NCBI GenBank assembly: GCA_903911085.1 | Contig: CAIWCC010000099.1 | Location: forward strand, 1 to 64,000 | Origin: an uncultured Bacteroidales bacterium | Lineage (GTDB): Bacteria > Bacteroidota > Bacteroidia > Bacteroidales > Paludibacteraceae | Direction: 5' to 3' | Length of the DNA stretch: 64,000 nucleotides | Shown here: in pieces, positions 19,401 to 27,460 of the stretch | Layout: every line of letters starts with the position of its first letter | How positions within the stretch are numbered: position 1 is the stretch's first letter | The notes under the pieces: model-generated | What the model saw: only the letters and a program-made list of their open reading frames with translations | The model's database searches: none | What the model was told of the DNA's origin: nothing | Position numbers and translations under genes: made by a program

Positions 19401-21075
19401 AAGTGGGATTAGTATTTCAGGGAATCAGCTTGGAGCGGTGATGATAAGTCCTGAAAATGTACAAAAAAATTATGCTTCGCTTCAAAATCTAAATTCCAAT
19501 ATTCTACAGATTTATAATTTCAATTTCAGCACGTGGGAAAGTGCTTACAACGTATTAACAAGTGTAACCCAAAAGACTGATGCTGTAAATTTTGGTATTT
19601 CTGGATTTACAAAACCTGATTTAAAAGATGTGGTTGGCGAAATATCTGACAATTATAAAACTAGTTCTCTCAGCTCAGGTTATTATCTGACATTTAGGAA
19701 CATAACAGATATTAAAAGAGAGGCGCTGGCAATTGCCGATACATTATTTGCTTATTATGGTGGCGTAATGTTGGAAGCAAAATACCTCGCAACCCGCGAT
19801 AGTTTGTCACTGTTGAACGACCGTCGTTGGTTAACGGCCAAAGGACTCAAAGTAGTGGTGGATTTAAGTCAGGAATTAAATAGTTTCCCAGATTTATGCT
19901 GGTTTGAATATCCTTATGAAGCGGGTCGTCCATCAAATACCGACAGAATGCTTGAAAGCCAGGTGTATATGAAGAAAGTTGTAACCAAAATGCAAATTAT
20001 TGGTGCTGAGAATATTATTATTGGTGCACACAACGGGCCTGAAAACGACAATGGTTATTCGATAGATCAATTTGCTGGTATTGAACGATTTGTAACTTAT
20101 TGCAAATCCAAATCTATTAAAGTTCACTATCAAAACAATGAATTTAACAAAAATGCAGAAGGAGGCACTTATAACAATTCATTAAATGTGGATAAATATA
20201 TTGACAGTCTGAGAATTAATAAAGGCTTGAACAATCTTAATTTTGCAACGAATTCTATTAATACACTTGCTTCGAACTCGAGTCTAATTTATTATCCTAC
20301 AAAGGCACCATTAGGTACATTCATTATTGGCGGATCATCTTCCAACAAAAACAGAGTACCGTTACCAATAAATTATGATACAAGGATAGATATTACTGGA
20401 ATAGATAGCTATACAGATGCATTGAAAATACTTGACGGAGGGTACGAAATAAACAAAACTTCTTTTGCAAAAAATGCTGGCGATGATGCACGCTATTTAG
20501 GCAGAATAAAAAATATTATTAAGAATAATATTCCTTCAATAGTATCAACTCCTATTACGAAATTAGGTACTGGCAATTACAGTTATACAATTGTGGCAAC
20601 TGACATCGACAATGACTTATTAACCTATAGGAAAGCAATTTTACCATCTTGGCTGAATTTCGATCCAATAAATCATTCAATAACTGGCACTGCGCCGCAA
20701 AGTGCAGCAGGTAAAACTTTTCCAGTTAAAATTCTAGTAAGCGATGGGACAACAGAAGTATCGCAATCGTTCAGTATTAGTGTCGATGCAGCTTCAGGAT
20801 ACAGTGTAAATAATGCTTTGCCGAGCGAAATCTCTGTTTATCCAAATCCTGCAAAGGAAAATGCAACAATTTTTATCGGCAATAATGCAAACCAAATTAA
20901 TTCAATACAATTAACCGATCTTATTGGACGACAAATTCAAATGTTGTCAATTGACTCTTCCCGCAATGGAAATATTCAAGTGTCATTAAAAGATATTCCA
21001 AATCAGTTGGGATTGATTAAGATTGAGTTTAAAGATGGGCAACAGCTTAGTCTAAAGTTGTTTATTCAAAAATAA
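16432..21075 (+). CDS. Giant secreted protein of unknown family, candidate glycan-active enzyme (paralogue 2, with Ig-like domain and T9SS CTD)
   Basis: 1547 aa with a signal peptide ending near GGSAFS. It is collinear with the preceding protein over about 1330 residues and is its tandem duplicate. All the acidic motifs are kept (GFDVGEQDGRY, VGAESQPKS, LMRRMMFSQYLYN then GFEGN), as are the GATase-like domain and the duplicated C-terminal halves. It then adds a putative Ig domain (LPSWLNFDPINHSITGTAP, about 1380-1455) and a T9SS type A CTD (from SVYPNPA to the end). So this copy should be exported to the surface or released, while the first would stay periplasmic. The conserved motifs are the places to look for catalytic residues. 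Function unknown; an enzyme or binding role on the main glycan is inferred from position. Confidence 0.78.
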   Translation: MKKIIHFKIKFIITLLFLLFSGGSAFSIQVTSTPKSEIAEGQFYNYKLQLDKVMTAGSFTVVEKPSWLNFDASTQFLYGIANATYGANSVKITITDGSATINHNFTINVRRLNELPKIITDYIDPTKYPEYKRRKFPTPTWETFHNKVQFVGGRLLSGFQWENPDSKFGPVGDRPVAPRWSTGYGSVFWPGIRWFSSMGANPATDVAFQTAMTRMKDQGIYLFNVGGYGPGSPFRSSFGMLKLPENYRDALQSKLGDSFLGFDVGEQDGRYLMVMSKFNQNNSTDRFQSYLNFHNYIKRISDDLGNKTSLLSVQWGWHYQAKNNDVYIVGAESQPKSFVNSNSLNYMMLRGVARTYGLPLFGNVSVFCSNSKGVASSKAYGITGDTNGPTKGNSLNLMRRMMFSQYLYNAAILGFEGNLFEQPALSTQKETPISEIHKQMFLYVQANPRAGVMHAPVAVLQDFLSGWIPKGGFTPLTSSVTTFGTNPWDSGDWQTHYVINKIYPDYEKNGEDDTELGGQCNTPFGDMADGLLTDASKEVLSRYGLIIFSGQVRELDTELKDKINYYINQGGNLVITARVAQKLFPQWLNADDSWTKVTNPTISFTSGVGWPTSLEQNTSFVDTGIYLLKDKLTLPAGSQILASSTINSINRPLVARINVGKGSVILSLSEFGITPSATQNGLLPLYSQLLSMELTKQQLFSVGNAQLSFVTNRLDSTNYTVGVFNNSLSQKTFQISSKIGSIQSINEEDLTMGRTHISSSIGYWPELYQTNNGGTNTATTIMGGDVRFFKIRLSNPSLVNALKSSEMPYSAFPTNRYLYLPTLNNLEQKILSWKTMLNSFEGVMLDWGELLVADKATIKKNASWLNLQNLKVTIDFSRGFDDSFKLIANDENSRSEMLERLKNVFDKMNALFSNNASNVIFQIPSGIENAGVVNALDLIAKEAAKFNINLLVYNGKDVANDNCLAITNLVSQNNSNIKYLLNTANFSNIESGISISGNQLGAVMISPENVQKNYASLQNLNSNILQIYNFNFSTWESAYNVLTSVTQKTDAVNFGISGFTKPDLKDVVGEISDNYKTSSLSSGYYLTFRNITDIKREALAIADTLFAYYGGVMLEAKYLATRDSLSLLNDRRWLTAKGLKVVVDLSQELNSFPDLCWFEYPYEAGRPSNTDRMLESQVYMKKVVTKMQIIGAENIIIGAHNGPENDNGYSIDQFAGIERFVTYCKSKSIKVHYQNNEFNKNAEGGTYNNSLNVDKYIDSLRINKGLNNLNFATNSINTLASNSSLIYYPTKAPLGTFIIGGSSSNKNRVPLPINYDTRIDITGIDSYTDALKILDGGYEINKTSFAKNAGDDARYLGRIKNIIKNNIPSIVSTPITKLGTGNYSYTIVATDIDNDLLTYRKAILPSWLNFDPINHSITGTAPQSAAGKTFPVKILVSDGTTEVSQSFSISVDAASGYSVNNALPSEISVYPNPAKENATIFIGNNANQINSIQLTDLIGRQIQMLSIDSSRNGNIQVSLKDIPNQLGLIKIEFKDGQQLSLKLFIQK

Positions 21076-21126
21076 ACTCTGTTTTAAATTTGATATGTAA
21101 AAAATTAAATCACAAAAAAAATATTT

Positions 21127-24100
21127 ATGAAAAAAATCTTTTTATTATTTATTCTAATTTTAGCTTTTACATCGGTTGATGCACAGCAACGAAAAATATC
21201 CGGCGTGGTGAAATCGTCTGATGGGGAAACTATTCCTGGAGCAAATGTTATTGTTGCGGGTACGAAAATCGGAACAATAACCGATACTGATGGGAAATTT
21301 AGTATAGCTGTTCCTGCAAAATGCGAAAGTATAATAATTTCATTTATAGGTTATACTACTAGAATAGTTAATATTGAAAAGAAACTTGTTTTTGAAATTG
21401 TTTTAGAAGATGACTCTCAAGTATTGGAAGAAGTAGTAAAGGTTGGTTATGGTACTCAAAAACGTGCCAATTTAACAGGTGCAGTAGGTACAATTAGTGC
21501 CGCATCCATTGAAAATAAACCTATTACTAGTGCATCTCAAAGTTTGGCGGGGAAAATTGCTGGCGTTCAAGTTTCACAAGGTTCGGGAGTAGCAGGTGCT
21601 GATGGTGCCGAAATTACAATTCGTGGATTGGGAACTTTGAATAACACTTCTCCACTTATCCTTATTGATGGTGTTATTTCGGATAATTTTGACATGATAA
21701 ATCCAAGTGATATTGAATCTATTTCAGTTTTGAAAGATGCAGCATCAGCATCAATTTACGGGTCAAAAGCAGGAAATGGAGTTATTTTAGTAACAACCAA
21801 AAAAGGTACAACTGACAAAAAAACTGTATTTACCTACGATATGGGATACTCAACCTCAGAAATTACTGAAACAAGTAAACCCAAAATGATTACCGATCCG
21901 GTTGTGTTTATGCAATTGATGAATGAAATAAAATCAAATGCCACTGCACCTCCACTTTTTAAACAATCGGTAATTGATCTTTATAGTACACCTTCGTATC
22001 GCGAAGCTTGTACAGTGGACTGGTTTGACGAAATTTACAAAAAAGGAACCATTCAGGAACACAATATCAGCGCAAAAGGCGGTACAAAACAAACGCAATA
22101 CTTTATGTCGCTTGGTTTTATGAATCAGGATGCCATTATTATGGATGGAAACTATAAACGGCTTACGGCCAGAATGAATATTGAAACTGAGATTATTCCT
22201 AAAGTAAAAATGGGAACAAGTATCGGTTACACTTATGGCAATCAAAGAACTCCAAATGGTGCTATAGATAATAATTCCTTATTATCTATTTTGCGGGCTA
22301 CTCCTTTAAGTCCAGCTTACACCGATAATGGTATGTTAGCAGCTCTTGATGGAAGCACTTTATCGGTTAGTACAAATGATGGTAGTTTACAAAAAGGAAA
22401 TCCACTCACAGAATTTGCAGGAAATGACATGAGAAGTATTAGAAATAATATTGTTGGAAATATGTTTGTGGAATGGGAAGTGATAAAAGATTTGAGATTA
22501 AAAGGCACTTTTGCTGCCAACATAAACCTAATCGATGTCTTATCGTGGAATGGTACAACTGAGTCGAGAAACTGGAGGTATAAGGAAATTCTTGCCGACC
22601 CAAGTAATCTCTTGACAATTGCTGATTTGACAAATAATAGTGGCTTTGGGAGCATGGGACAAGGTGCTTCTCGAAACTATGTTTTAAACCCGAATTTGCA
22701 ATTGACCTACAAAAAGAAAATTGGGTTACATAATTTTTCAGGATTAGCAGCTATAAGTTCAGATCAAAAAAGCTCCAACTATTTTTCTACATTACGCAAC
22801 CATTATGAATCAAATTATGTAAGGATATTCTCTGCTGGTGATCCTTCAACAATTCAAAACGATAGTCGGATTTCTCAAAGTGCGGTTATTTCTCAGTTTG
22901 GAAGAATAAATTACAGTTATGATGACCGATATTTATTTGAAGCAAATATCCGCAGGGATGGTTCGTCACGATTTGGCGCAAATTACAAATATGGTGTTTT
23001 TCCTTCTTTTTCGGGCGGTTGGATAATTAGCAACGAAAAGTTTTTTAAATCTATAACTCCTATCAACTTCTTCAAATTGAGGGGATCGTGGGGACAACTT
23101 GGAAATCAAGGATTGGGCGATTTTGACTATGTAGCAAAAGTTACTTACAGCAATGCCAATTATATTTCAGGCACAGAGGTTGTGAATGGTGCTAAAGCAG
23201 AAAGTTATGGAAATCCCGATTTGCACTGGGAAACTACAACAATGAGCAACTTTGGGATGGATCTCCATTTGTTTAAATCATTAATAAATATTGAGGCAGA
23301 ATATTTTAATAGAACAACAACAAATGTATTGTATGATACACCATTGCCAAAGGAAACAGGTTTTTTGTCAGTAATGAGTAACTTGGCAAGTGTAGAAAAC
23401 AAAGGTTTTGAAGCCGCCATAAATTTCAATAAAAAAGTAAGGAAATTTCAAATATCTGGTGGAATAAATGGTTCTTATATCAGAAATCATGTAATAGCAA
23501 TCAATCCAACGTTAACAGGTGAGACAGATCGTTATATTTCAATTACCGGAAATAAAATTTTACAAAGAGGCGAGCCAATTAACTCCTATTATTTAGTAAA
23601 TTGGACTGGTGAAATTTATCAAACTGCCGATCAGGTAGCAAATTCACCTCATCAATACAATGCTGCACCAGGCGATTTAATTTTTCAAGATGTTAGTGGT
23701 CCTGATGGCGTTGCCGATGGTAAAATTGATGGTTATGACCGTCAGGTTCAAGGAACTGACTTTCCATTATGGACTTTCGGATCAAATTTAACTTTAAAAT
23801 ATAGAGAATTCTCAGTATCTGTAGATTTTCAGGGAATTGCTGATGCTTGGGGTTACGGAAGCAATGAATATTTCTATCCATCATTTCAGGGTTCAAACAT
23901 AGCTGAACATTGGCTTAATAGATGGACAAAAGATAATCCTAGTTTAACTACACCGCGTCTTTGGGAAGATCAAGGTCCTAACACTGAGAATCAAAATACT
24001 TATTTTTTGATGGATAGGTCGTATTTACGCTTGAAGAATTTTGTGGTAAGTTACGATTTACCTGCAAAAATCAGCAAATTGCTTTTTCTGACCAAAGTCA

Positions 24101-24240
24101 GGGTTTATGCTAGCGGTCAAAATTTATATACTTGGACAAATTATAAAGGTTTTGATCCAGAACGTGTAACTAACGCAAGTGCACGAGGTGGTGTTCCACA
24201 AACGAGAATAATTAAATTTGGTTTAAATGTTACTTTGTAA
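21127..24240 (+). CDS. susC: SusC-like TonB-dependent outer-membrane transporter
   Basis: 1037 aa. After the signal peptide (ends near TSVDAQ) comes a carboxypeptidase-regulatory-like domain (about 24-100: GVVKSSDGETIPGANVIVAG). The SusC signature VLEEVVKVGYGTQKRANLTG and the plug domain (ITIRGLGTLNNTSPLILIDG) come next, followed by the 22-strand barrel. It ends in IIKFGLNVTL with the aromatic-rich C-terminal strand typical of barrels. It imports oligosaccharides, using TonB energy, with SusD as lid. There is no N-terminal STN domain, which fits control by an HTCS rather than an anti-sigma system. It follows the second giant protein by 51 bp with no separate promoter seen. Confidence 0.97.
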   Translation: MKKIFLLFILILAFTSVDAQQRKISGVVKSSDGETIPGANVIVAGTKIGTITDTDGKFSIAVPAKCESIIISFIGYTTRIVNIEKKLVFEIVLEDDSQVLEEVVKVGYGTQKRANLTGAVGTISAASIENKPITSASQSLAGKIAGVQVSQGSGVAGADGAEITIRGLGTLNNTSPLILIDGVISDNFDMINPSDIESISVLKDAASASIYGSKAGNGVILVTTKKGTTDKKTVFTYDMGYSTSEITETSKPKMITDPVVFMQLMNEIKSNATAPPLFKQSVIDLYSTPSYREACTVDWFDEIYKKGTIQEHNISAKGGTKQTQYFMSLGFMNQDAIIMDGNYKRLTARMNIETEIIPKVKMGTSIGYTYGNQRTPNGAIDNNSLLSILRATPLSPAYTDNGMLAALDGSTLSVSTNDGSLQKGNPLTEFAGNDMRSIRNNIVGNMFVEWEVIKDLRLKGTFAANINLIDVLSWNGTTESRNWRYKEILADPSNLLTIADLTNNSGFGSMGQGASRNYVLNPNLQLTYKKKIGLHNFSGLAAISSDQKSSNYFSTLRNHYESNYVRIFSAGDPSTIQNDSRISQSAVISQFGRINYSYDDRYLFEANIRRDGSSRFGANYKYGVFPSFSGGWIISNEKFFKSITPINFFKLRGSWGQLGNQGLGDFDYVAKVTYSNANYISGTEVVNGAKAESYGNPDLHWETTTMSNFGMDLHLFKSLINIEAEYFNRTTTNVLYDTPLPKETGFLSVMSNLASVENKGFEAAINFNKKVRKFQISGGINGSYIRNHVIAINPTLTGETDRYISITGNKILQRGEPINSYYLVNWTGEIYQTADQVANSPHQYNAAPGDLIFQDVSGPDGVADGKIDGYDRQVQGTDFPLWTFGSNLTLKYREFSVSVDFQGIADAWGYGSNEYFYPSFQGSNIAEHWLNRWTKDNPSLTTPRLWEDQGPNTENQNTYFLMDRSYLRLKNFVVSYDLPAKISKLLFLTKVRVYASGQNLYTWTNYKGFDPERVTNASARGGVPQTRIIKFGLNVTL

Positions 24241-24250
24241 AATTTGGAAG

Positions 24251-25873
24251 ATGAAAAAGAATAAGATAATATTTTTGTTTTTGATAGTTGCAACATTATT
24301 TAGCAGTTGTGATAGCATGTTGGACTTAAAACCTGAAGATTCAGTCTCAAAAGAGGCATTTTTCAATACCCAAAAAGATTTTGAATTAGCCTTAAATGGC
24401 TTGTATTCAAGTCTTAGAAGCATTAATGGAAATAAATGTGGTATTGAGGGTACTTATGGCGGCGATCTCTTTTGGGAAGTTTGTGCCGATGTTATGTACT
24501 ACAAAAACTCATTTACGCACCCTTGGTTCGATATTTCGTCCGGAAATATGAATCCAAATACAATTAATATTGGTTTTATTTGGGAAAGAGGCTACTATAC
24601 AATCAATTGGGCAAATACCATTATTGAGCAGTTGGAAGTAAAAAAAGATATAATTGATCCAGAGTTTGCCAAACAAGTAGCTGGAGAGGCACATTTTATT
24701 CGTGCTATAGCTTATCTTCGTCTAACAAGTATTTATGGTGCAGTGCCTTTGATAGATAGAATATTGACACCTGCAGAATCAAAATTGCCTCGAACTTCGG
24801 TGAATGATATAACCAATAAACTTATTGTTCCCGATTTAGATATTGCCATTGCCAATTTGGGTGAACTTCCTTATCAGAAAAAATGGGGAAAAGCCACTAA
24901 ACAAGCAGCTATGGGCATGAAAGTTAGGGCTTTGTTGTATAATAAAGATTATCAAGGAACAGTTGCAGCTGCAAATCTATTAATGGAATTTGAGAAAGTT
25001 TCAATTGTTGAATTTGGTTCTGACTATGCCAAAATATTTGCCAACAATAATGAAAATAACGGTGAAATATTATTCTCAATTAAATACTTAGCTGGCGGTT
25101 TCAAACAAGGTGGTAGTTTTGCAACACCTTTTGGACCAAAAAAAATTCCAACACTTTCAGCGGCATCTGCAAACGTAAACGGTTCATGGTCAACATCTAC
25201 CATTGCTCCTGAATTTATAGATTCATATTATATGAAAGATGGACTCCCTGCCAGTCAGTCACCTCTATTTCTATCATCCAGTCCGTGGTCAAACCGTGGA
25301 GCACGTTTCGAAAGTACTTTTTACATCGGTGGATTTTCAAAATTCTCGAATGGAGTGGCGTTTACTAGTACTATGGTGGGCGTAAATGCATTGAGCGATT
25401 ATGTTAGTAAATATCCGTTTAATGTAAATAAGGGATATATGAATGAGGATGTAAAATTGAGCTGGTTAGATGAAGATGAATCCGACTTTATAATTTTGAG
25501 ATATACCGATGTGTTGATGATGTACGCTGAAGCAAAAACTGAATTAAATCAAATAAATGATACTGTTTACAATATTATGAATATGGTTAGAACACGTGCT
25601 GGCGTTGCACCTATTCCGTCAAATCTTAGTCAGGATGAAATGCGAAACGCTATAAGGCTAGAAAGGAAATTAGAATTTGCTTTTGAAGGACTTCGATATT
25701 TTGATATTCGCCGTTGGGGTATTGCTGAGGAGGAATTTAACGCAATAGCATCCGATAAAGTTTATAGCTTTGGTTCGGTAAAATCCTTTAAATCGTCTAA
25801 TTATCTTTGGCCAATCCCTCAGTCGGCAATCGATGTAAATCCAAATTTATCACCAAACAACCCAGGTTATTAA
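24251..25873 (+). CDS. susD: SusD-like outer-membrane glycan-binding lipoprotein
   Basis: 540 aa from ATG 24251, 10 bp after the susC stop (upstream in-frame start codons overlap susC and were not used). Lipobox LFSSC with the lipidated Cys at residue 20. It has the typical SusD opening DLKPEDSVSKEAFFNTQKDF, helical TPR-like segments, the C-terminal block RLERKLEFAFEGLRYFDIRRWG, and the closing LWPIPQSAIDVNPNLSPNNPGY. It caps the SusC barrel and captures oligosaccharides at the cell surface. Confidence 0.97.
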   Translation: MKKNKIIFLFLIVATLFSSCDSMLDLKPEDSVSKEAFFNTQKDFELALNGLYSSLRSINGNKCGIEGTYGGDLFWEVCADVMYYKNSFTHPWFDISSGNMNPNTINIGFIWERGYYTINWANTIIEQLEVKKDIIDPEFAKQVAGEAHFIRAIAYLRLTSIYGAVPLIDRILTPAESKLPRTSVNDITNKLIVPDLDIAIANLGELPYQKKWGKATKQAAMGMKVRALLYNKDYQGTVAAANLLMEFEKVSIVEFGSDYAKIFANNNENNGEILFSIKYLAGGFKQGGSFATPFGPKKIPTLSAASANVNGSWSTSTIAPEFIDSYYMKDGLPASQSPLFLSSSPWSNRGARFESTFYIGGFSKFSNGVAFTSTMVGVNALSDYVSKYPFNVNKGYMNEDVKLSWLDEDESDFIILRYTDVLMMYAEAKTELNQINDTVYNIMNMVRTRAGVAPIPSNLSQDEMRNAIRLERKLEFAFEGLRYFDIRRWGIAEEEFNAIASDKVYSFGSVKSFKSSNYLWPIPQSAIDVNPNLSPNNPGY

Positions 25874-25893
25874 TTAAAAACAATCAAATTATT

Positions 25894-26430
25894 ATGAGAA
25901 AAAATGCATGTTTTATCGCACTAATGTTGTTTGTGTTTTTACAAACAAATGCTCAAACGATTGTATTCCAGGACAAATATGACGAAACCAAGGCAGGTGT
26001 TGACCTTACTACTGCGGGTTATACTTTATCTCCAAAATCAATGGTTGCAACCGTTCAATCAAAAGATGCAATTGGTAATAATGGTTCTCAATTTGTAAAG
26101 ATAGCTGTCGACACTCAAAATTCAATTGCTTTTGGACCAGCGGTAAAAAAACTGGAACCGGGTAAGACATATACTTTCGAAGTAATGACTTCGGCACCTG
26201 TAGCTAAAAACCGTACTCCATACATCCTTATTGGCGATCAAAAACCTGGAGCTGGAGGTAGAAAAGTGGGTGGAGATGTGGTGAATGCAGCCGAGTGGAC
26301 AAAATCTTCAAAGTCTTTTACTTTGCTTCCTGGAGAAACAGATGTAAAATTTCAGGTTTATAGTGCCGAGAAAACAATTGATTTATATATTGATGACTTC
26401 ATTGTTTACGAAGGTAAAGCAAAAAAATAA
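25894..26430 (+). CDS. Secreted carbohydrate-binding-like beta-sandwich protein, no CTD
   Basis: 178 aa from ATG 25894, 20 bp after susD, with a signal peptide ending at QTNAQ. The body is one beta-sandwich of the CBM4/9-like kind (GNNGSQFVKIA, LEPGKTYTFEVMTSAPVAKN, LYIDDFIVYEG). The next gene encodes a close homologue that adds a T9SS CTD, so the pair is a tandem duplication. A gene right after susD often encodes a surface glycan-binding protein (SGBP); this one lacks a lipobox. A glycan-binding role is inferred from fold and position. Confidence 0.72.
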   Translation: MRKNACFIALMLFVFLQTNAQTIVFQDKYDETKAGVDLTTAGYTLSPKSMVATVQSKDAIGNNGSQFVKIAVDTQNSIAFGPAVKKLEPGKTYTFEVMTSAPVAKNRTPYILIGDQKPGAGGRKVGGDVVNAAEWTKSSKSFTLLPGETDVKFQVYSAEKTIDLYIDDFIVYEGKAKK

Positions 26431-26503
26431 TTATCTTTACGAAAAAAAATATTCTAAAAACAGCTATTCAAATAATTATTATCAACTTCTAAAAAAAAGT
26501 ATC

Positions 26504-27277
26504 ATGAAAAAGAACTTTACACTAATTGCTATGCTCATGTTTATTTTAACTAACATGACTGCTCAAACCTATTTGCATCAGGACAACTTTAATTCAGCTG
26601 CTGTTGATGCTACAGTTTCTTCACTAGGTTACACGTTAGGGCAAGTAGGAACCATTCAAGCGGCAGATGCAGCAGGAAACAATGGTTCACAATTCGTTAA
26701 GATTACCCAAAATGGTGCCAATATGAGTTTAAAATCACCAGCAATAACAAACTTTGTCGTTGGAAAAAATTATACGCTTGAAGTTAAGACCAATGTACCA
26801 TCAGCAAAAAACCGTACTCCTTATGTTTGGATAGTTGGTGGTACTAGACCAGGAGGTGTTCTTGGAGGAAGCATAGTTTCGGCTATTGGTTGGACTAAAT
26901 CTACATATACTTTTAAATTATTAGCTAATGAAACCGAGTTTAGAGTAGGTGTTTATAGCGGTAACAATAATACTGTTGATCTTTATGTCGATGATTTAAT
27001 GCTTTACGAAGATCAAGGTACTTCTGTTTCAGATGTAAATGTTTCTAGCGTAAAGGTTGTGAAAAATTTACTTGGCGGTGAATATCGAATTATTGGTGAT
27101 GAAATAGTTCGTTCATATAGTATTTACAACATGAACGGTCAGCTTATAATGCAAAGTAACAACCTAAATTCTCAGGATATTTCTGTAAATTTAAATAATC
27201 TCTCAAAAGGAATATATATATTCAAAATAACTGACAAAAATTCTCAAAATTACATTCAGAAAGTGTTAAATCAATAG
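26504..27277 (+). CDS. Secreted carbohydrate-binding-like protein with T9SS CTD
   Basis: 257 aa from ATG 26504, signal peptide ending at NMTAQ. Residues of about 22-170 match the preceding protein domain for domain (AAGNNGSQFVKIT, VPSAKNRTPYVWI, VDLYVDDLMLYED). A CTD follows from about 180 (YSIYNMNGQLIM, LSKGIYIFKIT). It is probably a surface or released glycan-binding module. It closes the unit that starts at 16432; the 183-bp gap to the next gene has no copy of the operator. Confidence 0.75.
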   Translation: MKKNFTLIAMLMFILTNMTAQTYLHQDNFNSAAVDATVSSLGYTLGQVGTIQAADAAGNNGSQFVKITQNGANMSLKSPAITNFVVGKNYTLEVKTNVPSAKNRTPYVWIVGGTRPGGVLGGSIVSAIGWTKSTYTFKLLANETEFRVGVYSGNNNTVDLYVDDLMLYEDQGTSVSDVNVSSVKVVKNLLGGEYRIIGDEIVRSYSIYNMNGQLIMQSNNLNSQDISVNLNNLSKGIYIFKITDKNSQNYIQKVLNQ

Positions 27278-27460
27278 GCGGCTAGAAATAGAATTGTTAT
27301 AGGATTGTTGATTCGCAGGCATTTCTAAGCATCTCTTTTTGAATGAATTAATCTAGTTTATTTTTACATAATTTTCACTTATGGAATTGGTCTAAAAACC
27401 GATTCTTAAACCTTTATTTTCTCATTCGAAAAAAGTTAATTTACTATTAAAATATAATTT

